Positions 1 to 9,250 of a stretch of DNA of 64,000 bases are shown here, piece after piece. The translations under genes and the position numbers were made by a program. A model generated the notes under the pieces. It did not search any database. It saw only the letters and a list, made by a program, of their open reading frames with translations, and was not told where the DNA came from. The stretch's first letter is position 1. Each line of letters opens with the position of its first letter. The stretch spans positions 34,186 to 98,185 of the forward strand of contig NZ_JBNUPE010000006.1 in NCBI RefSeq assembly GCF_050409585.1, in the 5' to 3' direction. Origin of the DNA: Facklamia sp050409585. Its GTDB lineage: Bacteria > Bacillota > Bacilli > Lactobacillales > Aerococcaceae.

Positions 1-914
1 TTTCAGGTAAGCTTACTAAGGCCCAGTCAAAAGATGCTTCAAAGAATGAACTTTATATCGTGGAGGGAGATTCGGCCGGTGGCTCAGCTAAATTAGGGCG
101 TGATCGTAAATTTCAAGCCATATTGCCTTTAAGAGGTAAGGTCATCAACACTGAAAAAGCATCTTTAAGCGATATTATGAAAAATGAAGAAATTAATACC
201 CTCATCTACACAATTGGTGCAGGGGTAGGGGCTGATTTTGATATTAAAGCTGCTAACTATGATAAAGTGGTCATTATGACGGATGCGGATACGGATGGTG
301 CTCACATTCAAGTACTGCTTTTAACTTTCTTCTACCGCTATATGAAGCCATTGATTGAAGCAGGCAAGGTCTATTTGGCCATGCCGCCTCTATATAAGGT
401 ATCAAAGGGAAAAGGTAAGAATGAAAGAATCGAATACGCTTGGACAGATGAAGAACTACAAGCAAAAATTAAAGCAGTGGGACCAGGCTACATCTTACAA
501 CGTTATAAGGGGCTCGGAGAGATGAATGCGGATCAATTATGGCATACGACTATGAATCCTTCCTCACGCTTATTGATAAGAGTAACTCTTGACGATGATT
601 CGTTATCCGAAAAGCGCTTATCGACTTTAATGGGTAGTAAAGTAGATCCTCGCCGTAAATGGATTGAAAAAAATGTTCAATTTACCATGGATGAAGAAGA
701 TTCTCTATTAAAAGAAAACACCCAAACCAACCACTCTCTAGCACAAGAAGACAAGGAAGCCTTGTTAGTGGCTAAAAACCCAGCTTCAAAAGCATCTGCG
801 AAAACACAAAATACGCTATCAAAAAAAGAGCCGTCTACTGACCTTAATGAAAATCCAAGTAAGGATTTAGTGGATGAAAATGGACAAATTGATTTATTTG
901 GAGGTGATTTATAA
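1..914 (+). CDS. parE: DNA topoisomerase IV subunit B (ParE), 3' part of the gene
   Basis: This is the C-terminal part of the ATPase subunit of topoisomerase IV, which separates linked daughter chromosomes together with ParC. The frame is open from base 3 and the start lies outside the window. Visible motifs are the TOPRIM sequence EGDSAGGSAK followed by GRDRKFQAILPLRGK, the Asp-rich DADTDGAH motif (near 279-304), and the QRYKGLGEMN block. A canonical ParE would end soon after the RRKWIEKN motif. Here about 65 further residues follow, rich in Lys, Ser, Asn and Asp, and end in DLFGGDL. The stop codon overlaps the parC start by one base (TAATG), so the two are translationally coupled. Identification is secure. 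Confidence 0.97.
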   Translation, partial: SGKLTKAQSKDASKNELYIVEGDSAGGSAKLGRDRKFQAILPLRGKVINTEKASLSDIMKNEEINTLIYTIGAGVGADFDIKAANYDKVVIMTDADTDGAHIQVLLLTFFYRYMKPLIEAGKVYLAMPPLYKVSKGKGKNERIEYAWTDEELQAKIKAVGPGYILQRYKGLGEMNADQLWHTTMNPSSRLLIRVTLDDDSLSEKRLSTLMGSKVDPRRKWIEKNVQFTMDEEDSLLKENTQTNHSLAQEDKEALLVAKNPASKASAKTQNTLSKKEPSTDLNENPSKDLVDENGQIDLFGGDL

Positions 915-3388
915 TGACTGAACTAGAAAATAAAGGAGTCCAAGAATTAAATTTTTCATCGGTTATCGGTGATCGATTTGGTCGCTATTCCAAGTATATC
1001 ATTCAAGATAGAGCGTTACCCGATATTCGCGATGGTTTAAAACCCGTTCAAAGACGTATTTTATATGCTATGTTTGCCGAAGGAAATACTGCTGAAAAAG
1101 CTTATCGCAAATCAGCCAAAACAGTGGGGAATGTGATCGGTAATTATCATCCACATGGAGATTCATCGGTTTATGAGGCCATGGTTCGTATGTCTCAAAG
1201 TTGGAAAAACCGCCAACCTTTGATCGACATGCACGGTAATAATGGTTCCATGGATGGCGACCCAGCTGCGGCAATGCGTTATACAGAAGCTAGGCTTTCA
1301 AGTATCGCCATGGAACTCTTAAGAGATATCCATTCTCAAACAGTCGATTGGATTCTGAACTTTGATGATACCATTGAAGAACCTCGTGTTTTACCCGCTC
1401 GCTTTCCTAATCTACTAGTGAATGGCGCAACCGGTATTTCAGCAGGTTATGCAACCGATATTCCTCCACACAACTTAGGGGAAGTCATTGACGCTTTAAT
1501 TTATATGATTAAGCATCCCGATAAAATCAGTGTCGACCAGTTAATGAAGTATTTACCAGGACCAGATTTTCCAACGGGTGGTATTATCCAAGGTAAAGCG
1601 GGCATTAAAGAAGCCTATCAAACGGGTCAAGGTAAAGTTGTTATTCGATCTAAATTAGAAGTTGAAAAATTAAAGGGTGGTAAGTCTCAAATTGTTGTGA
1701 GTGAAGTACCCTATGACGTTAATAAAGGCAAACTTATTCAAAAATTAGATGAAATACGTCTTTCTAAAAAGCTAGAAGGGATTGCTGATGTTCGCGATGA
1801 TTCAGATATTAATGGTGTTTCATTAGTCATTGAACTAAAAAGAGATGTAGAGGTCGAACCAATTCTTGCTTACCTCTATAAAAACACCGATTTACAAGTA
1901 AATTATCACTTCAATATGATAGCCATTCACGATCGTCGACCAGTCCTTTGTTCCTTAGAAAAAATGTTACAAGCTTACCTTGACCATCAAAAAGACATTA
2001 TTCGTCGAAGAACTCAATTTCTTCTTAAGAAAGATCAAGACCGTCTTCATATTGTTGATGGCTTAATCCGAGTTATTTCTATTTTAGATGAAGTAATTAC
2101 TACTATTCGCCAATCTGAAAACAAGGCCAATGCTAAAGATAATTTACACCAACAATATAATTTTTCAATGGCACAGGCTGAAGCAATTGTTTCCTTACAG
2201 TTATACCGTTTAACTAATACGGATATTGTTGGCCTACAACAAGAAAAATTTGAACTTAACGAAAGAATCCATATGTACGAGAATATCCTTTCTAATGCCA
2301 GTACTTTAGACAAGGTTTTGGTTAAGGAATTAAAGGAAATTAAGAAAAAGTTTAATAGTTTGAGAATGAGTCAATTAGAAGAGGAAGTGGAAGAAATTAC
2401 CTTGGAAAAGACTCTTTTAATCCCACAAGAGCAAGTCTATGTGTCTGTGACTAAGGAAGGATACTTGAAACGTACTTCGGTTAGGTCATTTACGGCTTCC
2501 GATTCCACTGATTTAGGATCTAGAGATTTAGACTATCCATTATTTGTTCAAGAACTCTCGACTCATGATGCGATTGTGATTATCACATCTAAAGGTAATT
2601 ATATTCATTTACCTGTTCACGAATTACCAGACATTCGTTGGAAAGATCTGGGTTTACATTGGTCTCAGCAATATCAATTAGATAAAGAGGAGTCCATCAT
2701 TGCGGTGTTTGCGCAAAAAGCTTCGGATAATCCGAGTGAAGACCGAATTGTCATGATGACACAAGCAGGTCGCATTAAACAAACCCTCTTATCAGAATTC
2801 TCAACTTATCGATCCTATAAAACTCGGACAATGACTGCAATTAAATTGCAAGATGACCACGATCAATTAGTAGCAGCTCGATTAGCTAAAGCAGACAAGA
2901 ACTATCAAATCGCCAGTATGACCCACCGCTCCTACGGTTTGCGGTTTGATTTAGAACAAGTTTCAATTCAAGGACTAAAAGCACAAGGGGTCGTAGGTAT
3001 GAAACTGAAAAAGGATGATTATCTTGTATCGATGCTCTTAATCGATCAAGCAGCTTCAAGACCACAAGTCTTCTTATTAACCAATCGAGGAAATCTTAAA
3101 CGAATGGATAGTGAAGAACTGGCTAGTGCTAATCGCGCCAGTGTTGGAACGCTCATTCTAAAAGAAATAAAATCAAATCCCCATCGGATTTTAAAAGCTT
3201 TAGCCTTACAAAAAGGGAATATACCGATTATTATTCAAGGGGATACCGGTAAATCATTAGAGATGATGGCTTTTGATATCAATATTAGTAAACGCCAGAA
3301 TAATGGCAGTCAGATTGTTGAGCTTGATCAACTAGGTAAGGTGATAGACATCCATCCTGCACGCTTGAAAATGTTAGATGAAGAATAA
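914..3388 (+). CDS. parC: DNA topoisomerase IV subunit A (ParC)
   Basis: This is the DNA breakage-reunion subunit of topoisomerase IV, 824 residues, a normal length for Gram-positive ParC. The N-terminal winged-helix/tower part holds HPHGDSSVYEAMVRMSQ and the catalytic AMRYTEAR motif, with Tyr about 123. The C-terminal third carries beta-pinwheel repeats. The quinolone-resistance positions read Ser84-Ser85 and Glu88, the pattern of drug-susceptible staphylococcal and enterococcal ParC, so no classical resistance substitution is visible there. The start is the ATG overlapping the parE stop, with GGAGG upstream inside parE. A strong terminator follows directly. Confidence 0.97.
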   Translation: MTELENKGVQELNFSSVIGDRFGRYSKYIIQDRALPDIRDGLKPVQRRILYAMFAEGNTAEKAYRKSAKTVGNVIGNYHPHGDSSVYEAMVRMSQSWKNRQPLIDMHGNNGSMDGDPAAAMRYTEARLSSIAMELLRDIHSQTVDWILNFDDTIEEPRVLPARFPNLLVNGATGISAGYATDIPPHNLGEVIDALIYMIKHPDKISVDQLMKYLPGPDFPTGGIIQGKAGIKEAYQTGQGKVVIRSKLEVEKLKGGKSQIVVSEVPYDVNKGKLIQKLDEIRLSKKLEGIADVRDDSDINGVSLVIELKRDVEVEPILAYLYKNTDLQVNYHFNMIAIHDRRPVLCSLEKMLQAYLDHQKDIIRRRTQFLLKKDQDRLHIVDGLIRVISILDEVITTIRQSENKANAKDNLHQQYNFSMAQAEAIVSLQLYRLTNTDIVGLQQEKFELNERIHMYENILSNASTLDKVLVKELKEIKKKFNSLRMSQLEEEVEEITLEKTLLIPQEQVYVSVTKEGYLKRTSVRSFTASDSTDLGSRDLDYPLFVQELSTHDAIVIITSKGNYIHLPVHELPDIRWKDLGLHWSQQYQLDKEESIIAVFAQKASDNPSEDRIVMMTQAGRIKQTLLSEFSTYRSYKTRTMTAIKLQDDHDQLVAARLAKADKNYQIASMTHRSYGLRFDLEQVSIQGLKAQGVVGMKLKKDDYLVSMLLIDQAASRPQVFLLTNRGNLKRMDSEELASANRASVGTLILKEIKSNPHRILKALALQKGNIPIIIQGDTGKSLEMMAFDINISKRQNNGSQIVELDQLGKVIDIHPARLKMLDEE

Positions 3389-3391
3389 GAT

Positions 3392-3426
3392 AAAAAACAA
3401 GTATCTGAACCAGATGCTTGTTTTTT
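3392..3426 (+). terminator. Rho-independent terminator after parC
   Basis: A long perfect stem (AAAAAACAAG, a T-G wobble and ATCT, pairing with AGAT and CTTGTTTTTT) closes a five-base GAACC loop and runs into a T tract. It ends the parE-parC transcript. Confidence 0.9.
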
Positions 3427-3598
3427 ATTTACAAAATCAACAACTAAAACTCTGTGTACTAAAATAAAAAAACAGAAAGCAAACAACTGTTATAATCTTA
3501 TTGCTACAATGAGTACAGAATACACTCTATTATTTTGTTTTTTCTAACAAACACTGATATTTAAAGCTTAACACTAATTATATAATTCACAATAACTG

Positions 3599-3627
3599 TT
3601 TACATTGAACTTTTCTTGTGTTATATT
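3599..3627 (+). promoter_or_regulatory. Promoter of pflB
   Basis: A -35 box TTTACA (3599-3604) and a -10 box TATATT (3622-3627) are separated by 17 bp. The transcript would start about 40 bp before the ribosome site AAAAAGGAG. The AT-rich 170 bp upstream hold no operator that I can name with confidence. One TTCACAA half-site resembling a Rex operator half lies near 3586, but no partner half is visible. Confidence 0.7.
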
Positions 3628-3672
3628 ATGGGTGTAGAAATTGTCGGATCATTTTAAAAAAGGAGAATTAAA

Positions 3673-5928
3673 ATGGAAATTGCAAATAAAACCGAATTAA
3701 ATAAAGCATGGGATGGCTTTCAAGGAAGCAAATGGCAAAAAGAAATCGATGTTCGTGATTTTATTCAAGAAAACTATGCTTTATATGAAGGGGATGAAAG
3801 TTTCCTAGCAGATGCTACACAAAATACAAAAGATCTTTGGGACCAAGTGATGGATCTTAATAAAAAAGAACGGGAAGCAGGTGGCGTTCTTGATATGGAT
3901 ACTAAAGTGGTTTCTTCTATCACTTCTCATCAAGCAGGTTATTTAGATAAAGACAAAGAAGCAGTCGTTGGTTTCCAAACAGATGCTCCTTTTAAACGTA
4001 GCTTACAACCTTACGGTGGAATTCGTATGTCTAAGAATTCCTTAGAAGCTTATGGCTATGAGTTAGATCCAGAAACAGAACATATCTTTACACAATACCG
4101 TAAAACTCATAACCAAGGTGTTTTTGATGTCTATACCCCAGAAATGCGCGCTGCTCGCCGCTCTGGTGTTATTACCGGTCTTCCTGATGCATATGGCCGT
4201 GGTCGTATTATTGGTGACTACCGTCGTGTAGCCTTATACGGGGTAGAGCGTTTGATGGAAGAAAAGCAAAAAGATTTTGCTAACATCGGAAATGGTACAA
4301 TGGATAACGATGTGATTCAATTACGTGAAGAAGTTACTGAACAATACCGTGCTTTACAAGAATTAAAAGAATTAGGCGAAATTTATGGCTTTGATATTTC
4401 ACGTCCAGCTGAGAATGCAAAAGAAGCTTTCCAATGGTTATACTTAGGCTATTTAGCTGCCGTTAAGCAACAAAATGGAGCGGCTATGTCATTAGGACGT
4501 ACTTCTACTTTCTTAGATATTTATATCGAACGTGACCTAGCTAAGGGCACATTGACTGAAGTCGAAGCACAAGAGTTAGTTGATCATTTCGTGATGAAAT
4601 TACGTTTGGTTAAATTTGCACGTACACCAGAATACAATGAATTATTCTCTGGTGACCCAACTTGGGTAACAGAATCAATCGCTGGTATAGGTTTAGATGG
4701 ACGCCCACTTGTTACTAAGAACTCTTTCCGTTTCTTACATACCTTAACAAACTTAGGTCCGGCTCCGGAACCAAACCTAACAATTCTTTGGTCACCATCA
4801 TTACCTCAAGCCTTTAAAGAATATGCAGCTAAAATGTCGATTATATCTTCTGCTATTCAGTATGAAAACGATGAGATCATGCGTCCAGAATATGGTGATG
4901 ATTATGCGATCGCGTGTTGTGTGTCTGCTATGCGTGTAGGTAAACAAATGCAATTCTTTGGAGCGCGTGCTAACCTTGCTAAGACATTACTTTATGCCAT
5001 TAATGGTGGGGTAGATGAAAAATCTAAAGCGCAAGTTGGCCCTCAATATGCGCCAATTACATCTGAATATTTAGATTACGATGAAGTTTTGGCTAAATAT
5101 GATGATATGATGGAATGGATTGTTGAGTTATATGTAAATACTTTAAATATCATCCACTATATGCATGATAAGTATTCTTACGAATCATTAGAAATGGCTT
5201 TACACGATACAAAAGTTCTTCGTACAATGGCAACTGGTATTGCAGGCTTCTCAGTTGCAGTAGATTCTCTATCTGCAATTAAGTATGCTAAAGTTAAAAC
5301 TATTCGTGATGAAAATGGTTTAGTGATTGACTACGAAATTGAGGGAGATTTTCCTAAATATGGAAATAATGATGATCGTGCGGATCAAATTGCTGTAGAA
5401 TTATTGAAGAACTTTATGACAAAAGTTCGTAAACATAAAACTTACCGTGATTCATTACAAACAACTTCAATTTTAACTATTACTTCAAACGTTGTTTATG
5501 GAAAGAAAACTGGTAATACACCGGACGGACGTCGTGCAGGAGAACCATTTGCACCAGGGGCTAACCCAATGCATGGTCGCGATACCCATGGTGCTTTAGC
5601 TTCTTTACTTTCTGTGGCTAAAGTACCTTATGAGTACGCTTTAGATGGTATTTCCAATACCTTCTCAATTATTCCTAAAGCGCTTGGTAAAGAAGAAGCC
5701 ACTCAAAAAGCTAATCTAGCTAATATGTTAGATGGTTACTCGACAAGTGGTGGACATCACTTAAATGTCAACGTCTTTAACCGTGACACCTTATTAGATG
5801 CGATGGAACATCCTGAAGAGTATCCACAATTAACAATCCGTGTATCAGGTTATGCTGTAAACTTTATCAAGCTAACACGCGAACAACAATTAGACGTTAT
5901 TAACCGTACAATGCACGCTTCAATGTAA
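3673..5928 (+). CDS. pflB: Formate C-acetyltransferase (pyruvate formate-lyase)
   Basis: Pyruvate formate-lyase converts pyruvate and CoA to acetyl-CoA and formate in anaerobic mixed-acid fermentation. It is a cytosolic glycyl-radical enzyme. The protein has 751 residues, close to the family norm of about 750-760. The adjacent catalytic cysteines lie in AIACCVSAM (Cys415-Cys416), and the glycyl-radical site RVSGYAVNF is at the C-terminus (Gly726). The ATG follows an AAAAAGGAG ribosome site and a good promoter. Its activating enzyme is the next gene, 87 bp downstream, across a hairpin that may reduce read-through. No damage is seen. Confidence 0.97.
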   Translation: MEIANKTELNKAWDGFQGSKWQKEIDVRDFIQENYALYEGDESFLADATQNTKDLWDQVMDLNKKEREAGGVLDMDTKVVSSITSHQAGYLDKDKEAVVGFQTDAPFKRSLQPYGGIRMSKNSLEAYGYELDPETEHIFTQYRKTHNQGVFDVYTPEMRAARRSGVITGLPDAYGRGRIIGDYRRVALYGVERLMEEKQKDFANIGNGTMDNDVIQLREEVTEQYRALQELKELGEIYGFDISRPAENAKEAFQWLYLGYLAAVKQQNGAAMSLGRTSTFLDIYIERDLAKGTLTEVEAQELVDHFVMKLRLVKFARTPEYNELFSGDPTWVTESIAGIGLDGRPLVTKNSFRFLHTLTNLGPAPEPNLTILWSPSLPQAFKEYAAKMSIISSAIQYENDEIMRPEYGDDYAIACCVSAMRVGKQMQFFGARANLAKTLLYAINGGVDEKSKAQVGPQYAPITSEYLDYDEVLAKYDDMMEWIVELYVNTLNIIHYMHDKYSYESLEMALHDTKVLRTMATGIAGFSVAVDSLSAIKYAKVKTIRDENGLVIDYEIEGDFPKYGNNDDRADQIAVELLKNFMTKVRKHKTYRDSLQTTSILTITSNVVYGKKTGNTPDGRRAGEPFAPGANPMHGRDTHGALASLLSVAKVPYEYALDGISNTFSIIPKALGKEEATQKANLANMLDGYSTSGGHHLNVNVFNRDTLLDAMEHPEEYPQLTIRVSGYAVNFIKLTREQQLDVINRTMHASM

Positions 5929-5954
5929 ACTTTAAACAATTAATTAAAAACTTC

Positions 5955-5992
5955 AGAAAAAGGGACTGAATTTTATTTCAGTTCCTTTTTCT
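5955..5992 (+). terminator. Hairpin between pflB and pflA (terminator or attenuator)
   Basis: The stem AGAAAAAGG, with ACTGAA, pairs with TTCAGT and CCTTTTTCT around a short TTTTA loop, with one G-T wobble. A T-rich 3' arm makes it a plausible terminator. Because pflA starts only 23 bp later with no clear promoter between them, it may act as a partial attenuator giving more pflB than pflA mRNA. That last point is inference. Confidence 0.7.
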
Positions 5993-6015
5993 AAAAGTTA
6001 GATGGAGGAATTGAA

Positions 6016-6786
6016 ATGTCAGAAGTAGCACAAGCAATTAAAGGCTATGTTCACTCCACAGAAAGTTTTGGTTCAGTTGATGGACCGGGTATTCGCTTTA
6101 TATCTTTTATGCAAGGTTGTCGAATGCGATGTGAATTTTGCCATAACCCAGATACTTGGAAGATGACGGGTGGCAAGGAATACAGCCCACAAGACTTATT
6201 TAATGAAGCCATTCAGTATCGTGCTTTCTGGGGAAATGAAGGGGGAGTCACTGTATCAGGTGGGGAACCCTTATTACAGATGGATTTTTTAATCGAATAT
6301 TTCAAAATATGTAAGGCCAATGGAGTACATACAACCATAGATACTTGTGGCCAGCCTTTCACTTATGAAGAGCCTTTTTTTAGTAAATTTCAAGAACTGA
6401 TGATGTATACGGATCTGCTTTTGTTTGATATAAAACATATCGATCGTCAAGGCCATATTAAACTAACCGGCCATCCAAATGATAATATTCTTGAAATGTC
6501 ACGCTATTTATCAGATATTAATAAAGCCGTCTGGATCCGTCATGTATTGGTTCCAACAAGAACGGATTTTGATGAATATTTATACCGTTTATCCGATTAT
6601 GTAGCCAGTTTAAATAACGTCTTAAAGTTTGAAGTTTTACCTTACCATATGATGGGTGTTTATAAATACACTGCATTAGGCTATCGATACAAATTAGAAG
6701 GTGTAGAACCTCCAACTAAAGAAAGAGTCGAAAATGCCAACCGTATACTGCGCTGTGCAGAATATACCGGCTACCTAAAATCATAA
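6016..6786 (+). CDS. pflA: Pyruvate formate-lyase activating enzyme (radical SAM)
   Basis: This radical SAM enzyme installs the glycyl radical on PflB using SAM and a [4Fe-4S] cluster. It has 256 residues, a typical length. The cluster motif is CRMRCEFC (Cys35, Cys39, Cys42), preceded by the SVDGPGIRF signature and followed by VSGGEPLLQ. The start is supported by GGAGG at 6004-6008. It lies directly behind pflB, as in most Lactobacillales. Confidence 0.96.
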   Translation: MSEVAQAIKGYVHSTESFGSVDGPGIRFISFMQGCRMRCEFCHNPDTWKMTGGKEYSPQDLFNEAIQYRAFWGNEGGVTVSGGEPLLQMDFLIEYFKICKANGVHTTIDTCGQPFTYEEPFFSKFQELMMYTDLLLFDIKHIDRQGHIKLTGHPNDNILEMSRYLSDINKAVWIRHVLVPTRTDFDEYLYRLSDYVASLNNVLKFEVLPYHMMGVYKYTALGYRYKLEGVEPPTKERVENANRILRCAEYTGYLKS

Positions 6787-6787
6787 T

Positions 6788-6837
6788 AAAAAAATCTGTA
6801 ACCATTCAAATTTAATGGGTGGCTACAGAATTTTTTT
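6788..6837 (+). terminator. Terminator after pflA
   Basis: An interrupted stem (AAAAAAATCTGTA, then CCATT pairing with AATGG and TACAGAATTTTTTT) ends the pfl transcript. The A-rich 5' side means it could also work for the converging pseudogene on the other strand. Confidence 0.75.
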
Positions 6838-6868
6838 AGCAATTTTTTCTAATTAGTAATTAGATCAA

Positions 6869-8019
6869 TTAACCGCCAACTAAGAATTTTGTAAAATAAG
6901 CGACAGCAATACCTACATAGTTACCTACAGCTCCTGCTAAAACTCCTAAAATTAAACCACTATCAATAAGAGACTTCCAATTAGCTGCTGCTGCTGTTAG
7001 AGAAGCTGTTGGACCACCGACGATACAACCAACAATTGAAAGAATCATGTATCCATATTCTATCTTAAATAGACGACAGATCAACAAGTGTAAAGTCAAA
7101 CCTCCAACTAACATTCGAAAAACTAAAATGTCATGGTTAAGGTAGAACCTACAAATTGCTGCCAGTCAACTGCAAAACTAATAGTTGAAAAAACATTAAG
7201 GATAAGAAGAGTCCTAAATCTAAATTAGCACATAGTTTATTATTGAGCTAGACCGATAAAACGGTCGTTAACAAGATTAAACGAACAGCCTTCCAAATAG
7301 TCTCCGGCATGTAAGCTTTTGAAAATGCTGTAGTCAAAATATTTATACCAAAACCAATGGTTAATAGCTAAGCAGTTTCTCTAATGGACCACTCTTTATC
7401 TGACATCAATGCTTTCGTGTCACTAGTTGAAGGTTCTTCTTCACTTAAATGATAAGGCCAAAACTTTTCCCAAGCTTTTGAAGCTTTAAGCATAGCTGGC
7501 GCGGCGAGCATAAAGTTTGTTAAAGGGGTAGCAATAACGTAATCTGACGCGTTAGCAGCCGCAATGGTTTGATGACTAGCATCTAAAACTGTTGCAATAG
7601 TCGTTAAGTTAGGAGTACCACCAGTGTAGGTCGCAACAAACATCCCAGCGATCTTTTATCCTTCATCCATATAAGGGGAAAAATGAAGGCTAAGATAGTT
7701 GCAATCACCATAAGAGATAAAATACCTGAACTTAAAGCAATCACCGGATTTTTACTTTTTCAACTCAACTAAATCCATACTTAGCATGCAAATAATAATA
7801 CTGACGGGAACTAGAAGTGAACTTATAGCATTATACACTTTATGACTGATAGGCACGACTCCTGTATTAGAAAAAATAATTCCAATTATAACAACAGTCA
7901 GGACCGGTCCTAACGATTTAAAAACTTTGTATCTTTGCAAGAATAACGCAACTGCGATCATGGATAAAACAATGAAAATAAGACCATTAGTTCTAGTTAA
8001 AACGCATCCACACAATCAT
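6869..8019 (-). pseudogene. DUF819-family membrane transporter, frameshifted remnant
   Basis: Three reverse-strand stretches match successive parts of DUF819 (YjcL-like) integral membrane proteins. Near 8015-7752 is the N-terminal LGPVLTVVIIGIIFSNTG segment. Near 7643-7368 is the central ATYTGGTPNL segment. Near 7114-6869 is the C-terminal IVGGPTASLTAAAANWKSL and AGAVGNYVGIAVA segment. They lie in different frames separated by stops, and the linking sequence (such as SGILSLMVIATILAFIFPL near 7740-7650) can be read only by changing frame twice. The order is intact, so this is one gene broken by several small indels. No function should be assumed. It converges on pflA. Confidence 0.8.
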
Positions 8020-8210
8020 GCCTTTATTATTTCTTTTATAATTCTACCATAAGTAGAAAAACATAATATTAAATTGTATTATCAATATAGCTAATCTATA
8101 TTAAAGCAAAAGCCTATAATCTAACTAAATAATCATGTAAAAATTTTTGAAAATATTTATTATTTTTATCTTTTTAAAAACTTACTTTAATTATCCTATG
8201 TCAATAAGGA

Positions 8211-8239
8211 TTCAAAAATTTATTAAAAAGTGATAAACT
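8211..8239 (+). promoter_or_regulatory. Possible promoter of ppaC
   Basis: TTCAAA and TAAACT are separated by 17 bp, about 30 bp before the start codon, followed by the ribosome site TTAGGAGG. Both boxes are imperfect. The rest of the 230-bp gap is AT-rich with no further structure seen. Confidence 0.4.
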
Positions 8240-8269
8240 TAGACTGTAATTTAATTTAGGAGGATAAAT

Positions 8270-9199
8270 ATGACAAAATACTTAGTTTTTGGGCATAAAA
8301 AGCCAGATACAGATACTATTGCTTCAGCCATCGCTTTTGCCTATTTCTTAAAGCAAGAAGGACACCAAGCAGAAGCAGTCGCACTGGGTGAAATATCAAG
8401 TGAGCCAGCTTTTGCTTTAGAAAAATTTGGTATCCAACCACCAAGAATTATTAATACAGCTGCTAATGAAGTGAGCCAAGTTGCTCTAGTGGACCACAAT
8501 GAGCCACAACAATCAATAGACGATATTGATCAAGTTCAAATTGATTATGTCATTGACCACCACCGCATTTCAGGCTTTAATACAGCTCAGCCTCTTTATT
8601 ACCGTGCGGAGCCCTTAGGGTCAACCGCCAGTATTCTTTATAAGATGTTTCAAGAATATGGCTATGAAATTCCAGCAGATATTGCCGGCATGATGTTATC
8701 TGCTATTATTTCAGATACCTTGTTATTCAAATCTCCAACAACAACCGAAAAAGACAAGGAAATCGCTGAAAAATTGGCTGAAATAGCCCAAGTTGATATT
8801 CAATCATATGGTTTAGAATTTTTAAAGGCTGGAGCTGATCTTAGTAAGCAATCGGATGAGGAAATTGTTGATGGGGATGCTAAAAACTTTGTCATGAACG
8901 ATCAAAATATTCGTATTGGTCAGACAAACATTATCGGCTTTGACGAGATTTTAAGTCGTAAAGAAAATCTTTTAAAAGTAATGGAAGATAAGCGAAAAGA
9001 AATGAATCTTAAACTCTATGTGCTAGTGATTACGGATGTCTTAGAATCCGATTCTATTGGTTTGGTGGTAGGGGCGGATATTAGTGTTGTAGAGGCAGCT
9101 TTCAATACTAAAGTTGAAGATCATCAATTTGATTTACCAGGAGTAGTTTCACGTAAGAAACAAGTGGTTCCTCCATTAACAGCAGCATTTAACAAATAA
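8270..9199 (+). CDS. ppaC: Manganese-dependent inorganic pyrophosphatase (family II)
   Basis: This enzyme hydrolyses pyrophosphate to phosphate and so drives biosynthetic reactions in the cytosol. The 309-residue length fits family II (DHH) enzymes. Visible metal-site motifs are GHKKPDTDT at the N-terminus, VDHNE, and DHHR (the DHH signature). The substrate-binding SRKKQ motif is near the C-terminus. The ATG follows AGGAGG at the usual spacing. The gene is alone and ends at a strong bidirectional hairpin. Confidence 0.96.
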   Translation: MTKYLVFGHKKPDTDTIASAIAFAYFLKQEGHQAEAVALGEISSEPAFALEKFGIQPPRIINTAANEVSQVALVDHNEPQQSIDDIDQVQIDYVIDHHRISGFNTAQPLYYRAEPLGSTASILYKMFQEYGYEIPADIAGMMLSAIISDTLLFKSPTTTEKDKEIAEKLAEIAQVDIQSYGLEFLKAGADLSKQSDEEIVDGDAKNFVMNDQNIRIGQTNIIGFDEILSRKENLLKVMEDKRKEMNLKLYVLVITDVLESDSIGLVVGADISVVEAAFNTKVEDHQFDLPGVVSRKKQVVPPLTAAFNK

Positions 9200-9250
9200 A
9201 ATGAATTCCAGCCCTCAACTTTATATTAAAGTTGGGGGCTGGAATTCATT
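9200..9250. terminator. Bidirectional hairpin between ppaC and rqcH
   Basis: A near-perfect long inverted repeat (AATGAATTCCAGCCC pairing with GGGCTGGAATTCATT, continued by TCAACTTTA/AAAGTTGG) fills the gap between the converging genes. It overlaps the rqcH stop codon, so it probably ends both transcripts, although the T tract is weak on the plus strand. Confidence 0.75.

Noticed and set aside
3570..3600. Rex operator in the pflB promoter
   Set aside because: Only one TTCACAA half-site is present; the opposite half is missing.
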